A stretch of 64,000 bases of DNA from Asterias rubens. Lineage: Eukaryota > Echinodermata > Asteroidea > Forcipulatida > Asteriidae. Each line of letters opens with the position of its first letter. The stretch's first letter is position 1. The notes below the pieces were generated by a model that worked only from the letters and a program-made list of their open reading frames with translations, was not told where the DNA came from and ran no database searches. A program made the position numbers and the translations under genes. This document shows, in pieces, positions 1-13,000 of the stretch. The DNA is taken from NCBI RefSeq assembly GCF_902459465.1, contig NC_047069.1:1860001-1924000 (forward strand). The letters run 5' to 3'.

Positions 1-30
1 GTAAATAAAAATAGTGGCCAGTGCCTTTAA
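1..30. repeat. Right end of a TTAA MITE cut by the window edge
   Basis: ATAGTGGCCAGTGCCTTTAA matches the right terminus of families A and B; the rest lies outside the window. Confidence 0.6.
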
Positions 31-106
31 ATGATTGTTTAAATCATGATCAATAAGATATTAATCTTCCAAGATGGTGATATTTGGATTCAAATTTAAT
101 ACATAC

Positions 107-3100
107 TCAAAGTATTCTTCGCTGGAAAAGATTGTACTCTCTCGCTGTGTGTAGTTTGGGTTAAGGGGGCACGTCTTCACTTTCCCCGTCTGTTGGTTAC
201 CCTCGAAACAAGCATCTGTGTTGAAAGTATGATTGCATCCTAACCATGGTAAGGGATTTAAGAATGATGCAAACATGTAGTAGACAGCGTACGAGATGAT
301 GATGTTGTAGTACAGACAGAAGTAGGCGGAAATCAACACCATGCCAATGCCAAGACCTATACAAAGTTATAAGATTAAACAAAAACTGCTTAAAGGCAGT
401 GGACACTATTGGTAATTACTCAAAATAATTATTAGCATAAAACCTTACTGGGTAATGAGTAATGGGGAGAATTGATAGTATAAAACATTGTGAGAAACGG
501 CTCCCTCTGAAGTGGAGTAGTTTTCGATAAAAGAAGAAATGTTCCACGAATTTGATTTCGAGACCTCAGATTTAGAACTTGAGGTCTCGAAATCAAGCAT
601 CTGAAAGCACACAACAAGGTGTGACAAGGGTGTTTTTTCTTTCATCATTATCTCGCAACTTCGACGACCGATTGAGCTCAAATTTTCACAGGTTTGTTAG
701 TTTATGCATATGTTGAGATACACCAAGTGAGACGACTGGTCTTTGACAATTACCAATAGTGTCCAGTGTCTTTAACTTTCTGAATAGGCCTAAATTTTAG
801 CGGAGAGCCTCTCGACAGGAACTGTGTTTCTTTTAGGCAATCCTTCGGGTTCCAGCTGTGTCTTTTTCTTCACTGTATTTTAATTGCTCTTTGTTTGCTT
901 TTTTTTCCTTCAATGTTTTTTACCTAGTGTATTTCTCTGTTATATTTTTCAATGTTTTTAACTTAATTAATGTGCACTTTTTATTCCCGAGAAATTAAAT
1001 AAATATAAATATAAATTGAAATTGAAATTGAAATCACCATCTGACTAACAGCTGCAACCACAGCTAAGAAAAAAATTGAGTTGAGTGCCAGCCACAATAG
1101 TGTAAACATTATTGAATATTAGCTGGTTACCTGTTTTTGCTTAGCAAGATTTTCCTATGCTTAGCAGGTCGTCTCTGTGAGAGGATTTAACACTACACAT
1201 TCCTCTGAATACTGGTGAGATTTCAATATCAAAATGCAGAATTTTTTAATGACTTCTTTTTGAAATTATGGTGTTTGAAGTTAAAGGGATGTTACAGAAC
1301 TGGTAAGAAACAAAAATCGTGAAGATCACAGATTTACATAAAACTTACACGGTAAGTGATGATAATGAGAGAAAACATCCCTTGAAATGTTTCTGTCTGA
1401 AATGTCATATTTGATGAGAAATGATCTAATATCGCGTTTGGTGTTTATCGTTCAGTGAGCGTTTTATTAATTTTTGTTTTGGCATCGATGCAATGGAAAA
1501 TTTGAAATCGTTTTTCATTATTCTCTCGAGAACCAGATGGCCGATTCGATCTCAAACTTCTACAGGTTTGTCAGTTTATGTTTATGATGGATTACATAAA
1601 GCGCTTACGCTGCCAGCAACTGTTTTGTTAGCAAAAACCAATTCAGTAATGCTCCTTGTTATTTCACCTATTGACAATTCACATTTATTATAGGAATGAG
1701 TGATGCTCAACATACCTTTGAAGAGTGGAGACATGCGCCATATTGAAATACATCCCAGACTACTAAACTGTCCAAAAGACATCTCCAGAAACATCAGTGG
1801 ATAGCCAACTACTATCAACATGAACAGATATGGGAACAAAAACGCACCTATGAAAAAAAGCAAACAAGGATATTTTATTATTCACAGGAAAGGAATAGCT
1901 GCTCTTCTGAAAATAAACAAATTACTGCTCCTGCAAATAACCAATAATATAGATGTTCTTGAAAGTCAAAGTAGCTCTTTTGGAAATATGTAATAGCTAC
2001 TCTTGACAATAAAAGTCATTGCTTTTTTGGAAATAAACAAATAACTGCTCTTGAAAATTTAAGTAGTTCTTTTAGAAATATAAAATAGCTGCTCCTTAAA
2101 AAAGAATATTACATCTAAAAATTAGAAGTAACTTCTCTTTTGAAAATAAACAAATTACTGCTCCTGAAATTAACAATAATATAGCTGCTCTTGAAAATAA
2201 AAGTAGCTCTTTTTGGACTACAAAAGAAAAATACATATATAGCAGCCCTTGAAACTATAATATAGCTACATGCTCTTGGAAATAAAAACAGCTGTTCTTA
2301 AAAATAGAAAACTAGCTGCTTTTTTCTACCATCATTATCTTCAAACTGTGTAAGTTTAATGTAAATCTGTGGACAATGTGTTTTTGTCCAACAAAAAGTA
2401 CATAAACCCGGTTCCAATGGTTTGGGGTAATTCATATTCGGAGAAACATATAAATGGAAATTGGGGGAACAAAGAAAGAAAAGTTCACCCAGCAGTGACC
2501 TATATAGTCTTGGTTCCAAGACCATTGGTGTTGCGCGGTCACACACAACCAACGTTCCGATCTATGCACGGCAAAAACTGTACACGCTTGTAATGAACGA
2601 ACGCTAGCGGACGCTCTGTTTCTCTGATTTAGATCTCACCATGTCTAGAGTCTGTGCTCACCAAGGTCTTGGACATTTGCAAATTGAAGGCGTGGCCAGA
2701 CTATGTAAATGACTTTTAATGTATGCAATATTCATATCACGTGACGAGTTGAAGATGACTATTCAAACTAGATCGAGTCAAAGGTCAATGATCGGCGCTC
2801 TATTTTTAATAATCTTTGCTCAAAGTGATTCCGTGGTCATTAGGCCTATTAAAAGGAACACAGTGAAATTTCAAGTATAGACTACCTATTCAGATTATGG
2901 ATACGTGACGATTTGAAATCGTAAATAATGGTCAAAATCGAACGTAAGATTAGCATTCAGAGAGTCCGTGTAACGGACGCTTGTACGGCCGCACGGTGTG
3001 GGGCAATCGGAACGTAAGCCTTGTGGAATATCACGTACCGCCCATGCCGTGTCTCGTGGGGGTTGGAGGTGTTAAATCCCGGGCGCTATAACTCCCAGCT

Positions 3101-5848
3101 TGCGGGTGTCTAGTCCGTTGTTTCTTATGATCGCAACGTTCCAATTGCTCCATTTTGTTTCATGGCCCCCTAATTTCTTTTTGTTATGAGTTTTCAGGTA
3201 ATTTTGATGATGTCAAAACGTAGGAATACCGCATTTTGTTATATTGACATCGTTGTGTGAGTAGCTTAAACAAATTATGAGAATTTTTTATAAAAGGTTG
3301 AAATAAAAATAATGGTAAAACAAAATTCCCTCAAAGCATAATTTTGTCAAACAAAGTATTATTTTTGAATTCTGTGAATGAAGAGTTATTTTTAAGGTAA
3401 TGATTAAATTGGGCAACTAGTGGAATTTATGACCCGACTATAGTCGCAGCTACACAGCTCCGCGCTCTGCTTACATTCCAAGATCTGCTTACGTTCCTTC
3501 AAGTTACGCTATAATATCAAAAGGTACGCTTTCAATCCCGAGTCAAGCTATGCTTACGTTCCAAGATCTGCAGCTACGCTTACGTTTCCAAATACGTTCT
3601 CAAAAGGACGCTTTTGAATCACTCAACATTTCCTTCCCCCAAGATTAAACAACTTTCACTGTGAATAATACTACAGGACCCACCAGTTATCTGTTTGGCA
3701 GAAAATACTGTGTAAAATTTCTTAACTATCCAAAAATTTAGTTGGGCACCAGCCACAAGTCTACAACATTTCAAATGTAATTAAACATTGGCTGGTAACC
3801 AGTTTCTGCTTAGCAATACTACTTTGTGCTAACTAAGCAAATTGTTGTGCCAATACAGGCTTCATGAAATTGGGCCCTGGCACGTCGGGAGCATAACGCC
3901 ACGATCGCATTTCAAACTGGGTCCTCAAACTGCACCATGGCAATGCAGAAGTCTGGATCTGGATATTAATAGAAAGGTTTGGGGTGTTACCGCAAACCTT
4001 TCTATATCGTATTTCCACCATGCAAAGTTTCAAATCCTACGGATCTGGATATTATTATACTCCGATAAAAACGTATACCCACACACACATGCAGAGTATA
4101 GCAAAAGTCATGCAACGCACTTACTGCATGCATTGTACACTGCGTGCACAACACTGATTGTTATTCACGAGCCAACCGCAACGCAGCCTCTGATTGGCTC
4201 CACCGGACTCCACCCAGTCGCACTGTGTACAAGTGCATCGACATTTTCTGCCATTGAATATCAAAACAACGTTCAAATGCTTGGTGTGAATAAACGAGTA
4301 AGGCCAGAGGTATGGGATTGTTGAGTCTGCTTTGACAAACTTTGAAATTTTAATAATGCATTGTTCGGCCCTGGTTACGTTTAGAGGCCTATGCAAAAAT
4401 GAGTATGCCTAAAAATGCGTGCACAATGAGAGCAAATTTTGGCAGCAATACATACGACTATAACAATTCAATGTGTTTAGTAGTGTATGAATGCATCCAC
4501 TCCATATGTATTTTTGTACATATTTTGTTGAATATCACACAAGTTCAATAAGATGGAACTACAAGTAGGCCTAAAAGTAGAAACTACACACAAAAAGCAA
4601 ACTTGAGGGTACAGCCATGTGTACATCTCTTATGTGTGAGTGTCGACTCTGAAAACAGCCAGTGTGGTCTCGACGTTTCGAACAGAGTACTCTGCCCGTC
4701 TTCAGATTTATTTAAAGCTTCTTCGTAAGATCTTATTTGTCAACACAATTTAAAGCTTCAAACAATACTGTTCAAGATCAAATCACTCTGATAGGAGCAT
4801 TCGGTTTTCATACGAGAAAAAAAAGTGTTTTTTTAAACCTTCAAATGCAGGGCTAAATTTCATAAAGTTGTTTACCCGTAAGCAACTGTAGCAGAAAAAT
4901 GTGCGTAAGCATAAAGCGTATTTCACCACGAATTAAAGCCACTCAATATTTGTTTTATATAACTTCTTTATCAAAATGGCCACCCGACACATTTTTAAAG
5001 ACAACTGGCATGGCTGTGCTTTTAAAACAACCTGTATCCGGTTTAGGCCTCAAAGGAACATATCGCTTTCTCCATTGCAAGGACGTTCGTCCACCAATTT
5101 CAGTATTCACTCCTGTGACCATGTGGCCTATTATACTCGTCAAGTCAAGGCTCTCCTTTCAATTCTTTTGTAAACACACTACACAAAAAGCACGTAAGAA
5201 TTATTTGTATAGACTATGACCTCAAGGTCGCCAAGTGTTCCCACTTGGTGTATCCCAACATATGCACAAAACAACAAACCTGTGAAAATTTGAACTCCTT
5301 GGTCGTCGAAGTTGCGAGATAATAATGGAAGAAAAAACACTTAACTGTTACACGAAGTTGCGTGCTTTCAGGTGCTTGATTTCAGGACATCAAAACCTAA
5401 TTCTGGGGTCTTGAAATCAAATTCGTGGAAAATTACTTCTTTCTCGAAAACTACGTCATCAGAGGGAGCCGTTTCTCACAATGTGTTATACTATCAACAG
5501 CTCTCCATTGCTTGTCACCAAGTAAAGTGTTATGCTAACAATTATTTTGAGTAGCCTTAACTACCTATAGTGTCCACTGCTTTTAAGTCCTAAGATTAAT
5601 CCTATAAGTTAGGAAGAGATTTGTTAAATCAACGGCAGTGTCTTAAAAAAAAAACATAGTTTCAGACAACATTTGGTTGTTCTATAAAGCAAGACTAAAC
5701 ATAGTTTACCTCCTCCATTGGAGTAACACACGTATGGGAATCTCCACACATTGCCCAATCCAATGGAATAACCCATAGTGGATAGGATGAAGTCGAATTT
5801 CCCAGTCCATTTCCCACGCTTTTCAACATCGTCATTTTCATTCCCCAT
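107..5848 (-). CDS. SLC6-family Na+/Cl--coupled transporter, glycine-transporter-like (first three coding exons; gene continues past the left edge)
   Basis: Three exons on the minus strand join in phase: 5848-5710 (46 codons plus 1 base), 1847-1716 and 356-107, each with AG acceptor and GT donor (GTAAAC, GTATGT, GTATGT). The first encodes KRGKW followed by TM1 with the family signature [10 protein letters not shown], which lines the Na+ and substrate site. The second is TM2 ([15 protein letters not shown], then EMSFGQ) and ends [14 protein letters not shown], very like SLC6A9/SLC6A5. The third holds TM3 and the start of extracellular loop 2, with the W-x2-C...C disulphide pair ([14 protein letters not shown]) and N-glycosylation sequons NHT and NYT. 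Known members move amino acids or transmitters across the plasma membrane; substrate here is inferred. The start is the first in-frame ATG at 5848; an upstream non-recognised exon is possible, since a TCGGCAG acceptor-like site lies just before it. TM4-TM12 would lie left of the window. Confidence 0.88.
390..775. repeat. MITE family A, copy 1 (TTAA-flanked, 386 bp)
   Basis: Both ends read inward as TTAAAGGCAGTGGACACTAT (right end slightly varied), flanked by TTAA. The centre is a perfect 15-bp hairpin, GATTTCGAGACCTCA with TGAGGTCTCGAAATC. TTAA targets suggest a piggyBac-type non-autonomous element; no transposase is seen. Confidence 0.85.
1890..2320. repeat. Degenerate tandem repeat of AGCTGCTCTTGAAAATAAA units
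   Basis: Phrases TAGCTGCTCTTGAAAATAAA, AGTAGCTCTTTTGGAAATA and ACAAATTACTGCTCCTGAAA alternate for about 430 bp of SLC6 intron 1. Confidence 0.65.
2640..3715. other. SLC6 intron 1, unique-looking stretch
   Basis: No gene is seen. From 3420 to 3610 there are loose repeats of GCTTACGTTCCAAGATCTGC. The rest shows no recognised element. Confidence 0.5.
5238..5586. repeat. MITE family A, copy 2 (left end lost)
   Basis: The right end (TAGTGTCCACTGC then TTAA) is intact and the left begins inside the element at CACTTGGTGTATC. The central hairpin has decayed. It lies in SLC6 intron 1. Confidence 0.75.
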
Positions 5849-7097
5849 CTTGTCTGCCGATATAACCGTTACTTTCAAGCGGTTACCAGATCGCTGTGTG
5901 TTACCACTCGTTACTGCTTGGTGTATGAGGTTTTGTCATAAATGGATTTGATTTTCTATAACCGTGGTAGAAGTTAAACTTTTGAGGCATGCTCACTAGA
6001 CCATTGGCGCAACAATGGGTCAAAATTGTTATTCTGAACTTGTCCTTGTGCTTTAGAGCACACCATGCCAGTAAAAACCCTTTCAAAAAGGCCACCACGA
6101 ACTCCTGTCTGTGTCTGCACATACAACGATGTGATTAATTGGAACGCATCATGGCACCCAGTCTGTTTTTGTTCGGGGGCACATTTTACTTTAAATTCAA
6201 CCCGACCTACTTTGGGCTTGTTTCAGGGGAAACAGTAGATGCCATGGGACACAACCCTTTTTTACATTGACACTTTTTATTTTGGCTGTACTGTCTGTCT
6301 AACATAGAACTAAAGTCCCATGGAAATCGTTCTACTGGAGATTTTGTCCCCCATGTTACAACAGAGGGCGCTATCAGAAGTACTTTGTACACCGTTCGCC
6401 AAGGGTGCACCCCACCAAATAATCTCCCATAGCACACAGTGCAAAATGCTACATATTCAAAAATACACGAAAAATACTTAAAAGTCTCACAGCTTTTAAC
6501 TTGAAAGAGAAAATTATTGATTGACTCTTGAACTTTTATTCTTTGCTCAATGTTGTATGGGGAGTCCCTGGGCCCGTCCAGTTATTCTCCATCCAAGTAA
6601 AAACACCCCTTCATTGGTCTAATTTTCAAAACGTCCGAGCATCAATCTTGAAAAATGTCCCTACACCTCTCAGCAAATAGGACCATTTATTTCAGGGCCT
6701 ATGTCATCCGAAATACCTCAAGCTGGAAATCAACAACCCCGGGTCACAATTGGGCAACATTTTTTACACTGAAACACTTTCTGGGGGCTCTCAAATCTGT
6801 CTTATATAGAATATTTTCAGGGCCTACAAAATATTAATGAGCTCGACGCTCTGTTTTTCTCCTATTTGGTGCGGCGCACCCCCAAGCCTTTCGCCCTAAA
6901 AAATAATGTTAGAGATGTACTTTAAATACCGCCCTCTTGTGACTTATGTTTACTACTTTGATGTCCAGAATTAGTCAACTGAGGGCGGGCGTCCACACAC
7001 ACAAAAACAGAACGCCTTCCTTGTTTCATCAGTCTTTCCGTGATCAGTGAAATAAAAAGTAATTTTAAAACACTCAAATACACACTTTTGTCAGGAA
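5849..7097. promoter_or_regulatory. Shared divergent upstream region of the SLC6 and MTMR2 genes
   Basis: This 1.25-kb gap separates the minus-strand SLC6 start from the plus-strand MTMR2 start, so both promoters should lie here unless either gene has a distant upstream exon. I see no TATA box next to either start. The last 200 bases before 7098 are the likely MTMR2 5' leader. No clear transposon copy is recognised inside it, unlike almost all other non-coding stretches, which fits a regulatory role but does not prove it. Confidence 0.4.
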
Positions 7098-10000
7098 ATG
7101 GACAGTAAAGGAAGTCAAGAAGAGTTAGAAGAAAAGTCTTCGAAGCACGATCGTCATCCCAGTGGATCGAGTTTAGACAATGTAACGTTAGCTATCCCCG
7201 CAGTGGTGGCGCGGCCAACGGTAGTGAGCACCACTGCCGCTACGGTAAACGACAACGCCTCGAACGAAATTACACAACAAGCTGACCAAGATGAGGTAAA
7301 GGTATGAATTGAACAAAATGTTGGATGGGTTCCCTAGTTACCACCGGTCAGACCAAAAGACGTACCCTAACATTTGCCACGTTTGTTTGACAACACAAAA
7401 TTCTTTAAAAATAAATTATATTATTATATCAGTATATAGGAAGCCTATAAATAATCAATCAAATATCATAAAAAATACCTCCATAAATGATAACAAAAAA
7501 TTACAACAAACTGTTAGTGTCCGCATGGGGTAACTTTAGGTATCCTGCCACCACTTTTTTACTCATTTTGACAAAAAGGGATATTTCATTTATTAGAATT
7601 ACTTTATTATTTCACGTCGAATGAAAAATTGGTGGCATGAAACGGAATCTTTCCCTCGGCATGTTTCGCAATGTAGCTAGAGACTTAATCTTGAATTGAT
7701 TAAATCATGAAGTTAGAAATATGATCATGATTAAATTTTATGTTGGTTAGATTTGATAATGTGTTTTGCCAGCAACAGCTAATAATTGGTAACACGTGAC
7801 AACCCAGATAATAACTTCCGTCGATATACATGACGAGCGCCTACTCGAGCGCCTACTCAAGCGCCTACTCTAACTAATACTGGCCACTAGGCCACTATTT
7901 TGTCACTTTTTCAATCGTATCAAAATATCATCAATTTTGATATATATAAAAAAAAACTGACATCGATTGTATACGTTACTAAGAGCATTTTTTATGAATA
8001 TTTATATTTATTGGTTTGTTTCATTAATAAAATACAAAGGAATTAACAGTATGACAACAGATATGGTTGAATTGCACTAGAACGTACCGTATAAATATTT
8101 CTTTAAAAAGAGCTAATGTTAAACAGTTTAAACACACAATAGACCGATCCATAGGCTCCCACGGCGCACGTGTGATCAAGAACACGTGAGCCTCTCCAAT
8201 GCTATTCTGCTCAACCCTGCCGCGCACGCCAAACATCTGCGCACGCATGTCAGACTTTATTTGACGGACTTTTGGTTGCGCTATGGGTTGTGATTGGTGA
8301 ATACGCAATGGGGCAGAGCTTAATGGATCGGTCTATTGGTAATGAGCAAGAGTTACAAACAATCCAAACAAACAGTCAACCAGCACTTAACCAAACAGAA
8401 TGAGACTTAAAGGCAGTGGATCCTAAGATCTTAAGTTTGGTTGCCTAGGAGATCAAGGATCAACAGACTTTGGTCAGTGACTAAAGCGCAGATAAAGCTT
8501 GAGGTTTTTCAATCAACAATGAGACATGTTGGTGTACAAGCACAGATACTTGAAGTCATCAACATCAAGCTTACATGTATTGCCAATGCTGTGATGTCAT
8601 CAGAGGGAGATGGGTTACTATGGTTACAGGCCTGTATGCTTTGTTTTTAATAGGGCAAGGGGACAGAGGCATTTTCTCCTTGGTTAAGGCCTGATCCCAC
8701 TGCAGCAATAACAAGAACGATAACGATCACGACGCAAAGAGAACGCGTTCTATTGGTTGAATTGCTCCACGCAGAATACGCACACACTCATTCAACCAAT
8801 AGAATGCGTTCTCTTGGCGTTGTTATCGTTCTCGTTATCGCTGCAGTGGAACCGGGCCTTAAAGATCACCCTACATGTATGAGGAAATTGATATTTCTAA
8901 CTGTCATTTCAAGGGCACCACGACAATGATCAGGGGCATGGAGGCAGTCACCTTTATTGCCTCGGTGAAGTATCAGGACTGGGGTTGCTGATCATTTGTC
9001 TTCTTTATTTTGAAAGATAGACCAAAAGTCTTGCAGCATGTTTCTACTTAATTGCACAAAATCCCTAAAACATCCTGAGTTCAATATTTTTTCTCAAAAA
9101 CCTGCCACAATTTTTGTTTCACAAGTTGTGTCTTTTATAAAATAAAATAAAAGGATCTTTCTTGACAACAATAATGGGCCACATTAGTTGTGCTCTTTAT
9201 AATTATTAAAATGACACTGTATGTAGTTACTGATCATGGGATGAGAGAAAAATCAAATGGTCCTCACTGGGATTTGAACCCAAGACCCCTGACACTCCGG
9301 GCAGATGCTCTACCAACTGAGCTATGAAGCACAGCGGTATACAGTACACCCACATGCATTGTGTGTAACTGGGCAAAGTAACACATATTTTGTGTTGAAA
9401 TAGTGCCTAAACATCATAGAAGTGAAATAACAAAACACGGGATGAGAGGAAAATCAAATGGTCCTAACTGGGATTTGAACCCCTGACACTCCGGGCAGAT
9501 GCTCCACCAACTGAGCTATGATGCACAGCGGTATACAGTACACCCACATGCATTGTGTGCAACTGGGCAAAGTAACACATATTTTGTGTTGGAATAGTGC
9601 CTAAACACCATAGAAGTGAAATAACAAAACATGGGATGAGAGGAAAATCAAATGGTCCTAACTGGGATTTGAACCCAAGACCCCTGACACTCCAGGCAGA
9701 TGCTCTACCAACTGAGCTATGATGCACAGCGGTATACAGTACACCCACATGCATTGTGTGCAACTGGGCAAAGTAACACATATTTTGTGTGGGAATAGTG
9801 CCTAAACACCACAGAAGTGAAAAAAACAAAACACGGGATGAGAGGAAAATCAAATGGTCCTAACTGGGATTTGAACCCAAGACCCCTGACACTCCGGGCA
9901 GATGCTCCACCAACTGAGCTATGATGCACAGCGGTATACAGTACACCCACATGCATTGTGTGCAACTGGGCAAAGTAACACATATTTTGTGTTGGAATAG

Positions 10001-13000
10001 TGCCAAAACACCATAGAAGTGAAATAACAAAACATGGGATGAGAGGAAAATCAAATGGTCCTAACTGGGATTTGAACCCAAGACCCCTGACACTCCAGGC
10101 AGATGCTCTACCAACTGAGCTATGAAGCACAGCGGTATACAGTACACCCACATGCATTGTGTGCAACTGGGCAAAGTAACACATATTTTGTGTTGAAATA
10201 GTGCCTAAACACCATAGAAGTGAAAAAAAAAACATGAGATGAGAGGAAAATCAAATGGTCCTAACTGGGATTTGAACTTAAGACCTCTGGCACTCAGTCA
10301 GGGCTGATGCTCTACCTAAGATATACATGTACTCCCTCTGGGTTTTTTTCTCTCGCTGTGTTGCAAGGATGCACAAATGGGTAAAGTAACAAACACATTA
10401 TTTGGTATCTATGCCTAATCACCGTAGAAGTGAAATAACCAAACATGGGATGAGAGAAAATTCAAATGGTCCTCATTGAGATTTGAACCCAAGACTCCCG
10501 TACAGAAAGTATAACACTAACTGATGTGATACATTAGGCCTAGTCAGCAAACAATGGAATAAGGGGTATTAACAACAAGTCCACTACAATATGATGTCAA
10601 GTCAAAGTTTTAATCTTACATTTAAAACAGCAAAGTCTTTCTTTAAAAAGGGTCTATGTACTTTTTTTCTAACACAAAACACAATGTCCACAGTTTTACA
10701 TTAAACTTACAGTTTGAAGATAATGGTAGTAAAAAGCTTCCCTTAAAATATTACTTGCTGAGTTTATGAGAAATGAGTAAAACAATGTCACAAAAATAAT
10801 TTTCGTCTCAGTTTTAGCATGTAAAAACATATAATAAACAAATTATAATGCCTAATTTCCTGCCTATAAGACACAGCTGATCTGACTTTCGAAAGGTTAA
10901 CACAAGCATCCTATTTAGTGGCGCAAAAACGGGTCATGAAGCAAAGTGTTTGACAGTTTATTCAGAAAACAAAGGCTTATGGCAGACCTAACACCCTCCC
11001 TTCAAGCCTACTGTGTGTGAGCTTGAGAAAATGTTGATTATCGTGAATGCCCCTTACTCAGTCCAACCTAAGTTCACTCTGTATGACAAAGTTCACCCGT
11101 AGACAGTGCATGTATGTACTTGATCACGGGGGAGTTAAAGCAGTTAACTAAATTTCCTGTTTGGGATGAAAGGATTGATTCCCAAGAGTAATAGACTCTA
11201 TGCACTGAACAAAGACTGTCTACTGGTAAAGGTTTTGCACTTCAGTTTTTTAGTGACTGGTCAGCAGGACCAGTTAGCTTGTCATGTTACTAGTTCATCG
11301 GCTTTTTCACAAGTCCATACATCAAATAAAATTAAAATAACCGTATTTATAACGCGCCTTTTGCCAAAGGATACAAAGCGCCAGGAGTGGGGCGAATTTT
11401 TAGATATAAGACCTAATCCCTAAGCACCATGTAATGGTTTACAAGGTGCTGTGGTGCAATATGATGCCAATCCAGCCAGGAACACCGGGGCGAACCCCTT
11501 CTCTTTTCGATAAGTGCACTGGGTTATTTTACATGCGTTTACACAACACATGGGACCAACGGCTTTACGTCCAATCCGAAGGACGAAGCAATGGTTATGT
11601 GTCTTAAGGACACAAGTGTCACGGCTGGGGATTCGAACCCACACTCTGCTGATCAGAAACACCAGAGTTTGAATTTGGTGCTCTTAACCGCAGACCACTT
11701 AAAGGATGCTACAATACTGTACTGACTTAAATACACTGTTGGTAATAGTCAAAGACTAGCCTTCACAGTTGTGTGGCAGTCATCAAAATATTACTAAATA
11801 ATAATAATAGTAATAATGATACAATTGCAAGACATTTATATGGCTCGTAATGCAGAAGCCTCTATGCGCAACACAAAACATAAAACAATGAAGAAATACA
11901 CTTAAAGCAAACAAAGATTCAAACAAATGAGTCTTTATTCAAGAGTCCTTTGAAAATCTGAATTTAGTCAGGTTGGCGAATCATATAAAGATCAGAAAAA
12001 GCTTGATTTTAAGAAAGTGTTTTGGTTGGGGTGTGGTCTGTTTTTATTATTTTTCTCTGTGATTTCAAGGCCTCAACATCAAGTCTTTTTAAGAACCCTG
12101 GTAAAACATCTTAAGTCCAGGCTACTCATCCTTTACTTTAACTGATTGCTTCCTTGTCTAAGGAAAGTTAGAGTTCCTTAGAGATTAGACTTTCAGCAGA
12201 AAGCCTGTCAACAACCAAAAAGAGCGGCAAAAACAGTGCATGATGCGCTGAGTAGAGCGGCTAGCAGTCCTTGTTTACGACAAAAAACGTTTCCCCTCCA
12301 CAGGGATGGGTGCCGTTCCTAATTCCTTCCTTTAATGATAAGAAAGAAGACCCTGGCAGTGCCTGGAGTACACTTACCACAGCATCAAGATTTGTCTGTG
12401 ACTCACAGTGAAGTAAGACGGTGCTAGTGAGCAGTCGAAGTAAGTTCCATATTCCGACTCGACGCGTCCAACAAGTTCCAGGTGCACTGGATTGTCTTTT
12501 TTCTTGTGGAAGTTCATGGAATTTCTTATTTGTGTGGATGTTTTTATGAGAAGCGGAGTGTCAAATCATTTGGAGATGTACCTTGTGGATTGAAAGAACT
12601 GAGTTGACTGTGTTATTCTGGTGGAAGTTCGTGGGATTTCTTATTTGTGTGGATGCACTTTGAGAGGCGGAGTGTGAACTCATTTGGAGATACCTGAGCA
12701 TGTACTTTCTGGATTGAAAGAACTGAGTTGCCTATCAGAACAGTGTCTTGAGAAACAATTTGAGAAGCTGAAACCTAATTGTCAGAGAGTGTGGAAGATT
12801 ACTAAAGTGATTCTACAATGGCCAGTCCTCCAAATGCAGATGATGATGTGAATCCGTTAGCGTTACATATTGGGCTTCATGATCTAGTATGGATGGGTGG
12901 GAGATGCTCAATTTGTGAAGTATGACCACATAATTTATTAATTAATTAATAATCAGTTTTTACATGTTCATGTATATTTAACGCTTAACAAACGTGTCTC

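Noticed and set aside
445..681. Recurrent 60-90 aa openings with [10 protein letters not shown] (also near 14317, 15345, 21854, 60691)
   Set aside because: Each lies inside MITE family A; the reading follows the element's hairpin and is not a conserved protein.
7835..7870. Short spaced repeats resembling a CRISPR array
   Set aside because: Three 12-bp repeats with hardly any spacer in an animal intron; not CRISPR.
9464..10235. Long minus-strand openings with repeated peptide such as [14 protein letters not shown]
   Set aside because: This is the tRNA-like D and T arm sequence read as protein, a well-known false gene; the repetition follows the 201-bp DNA period.
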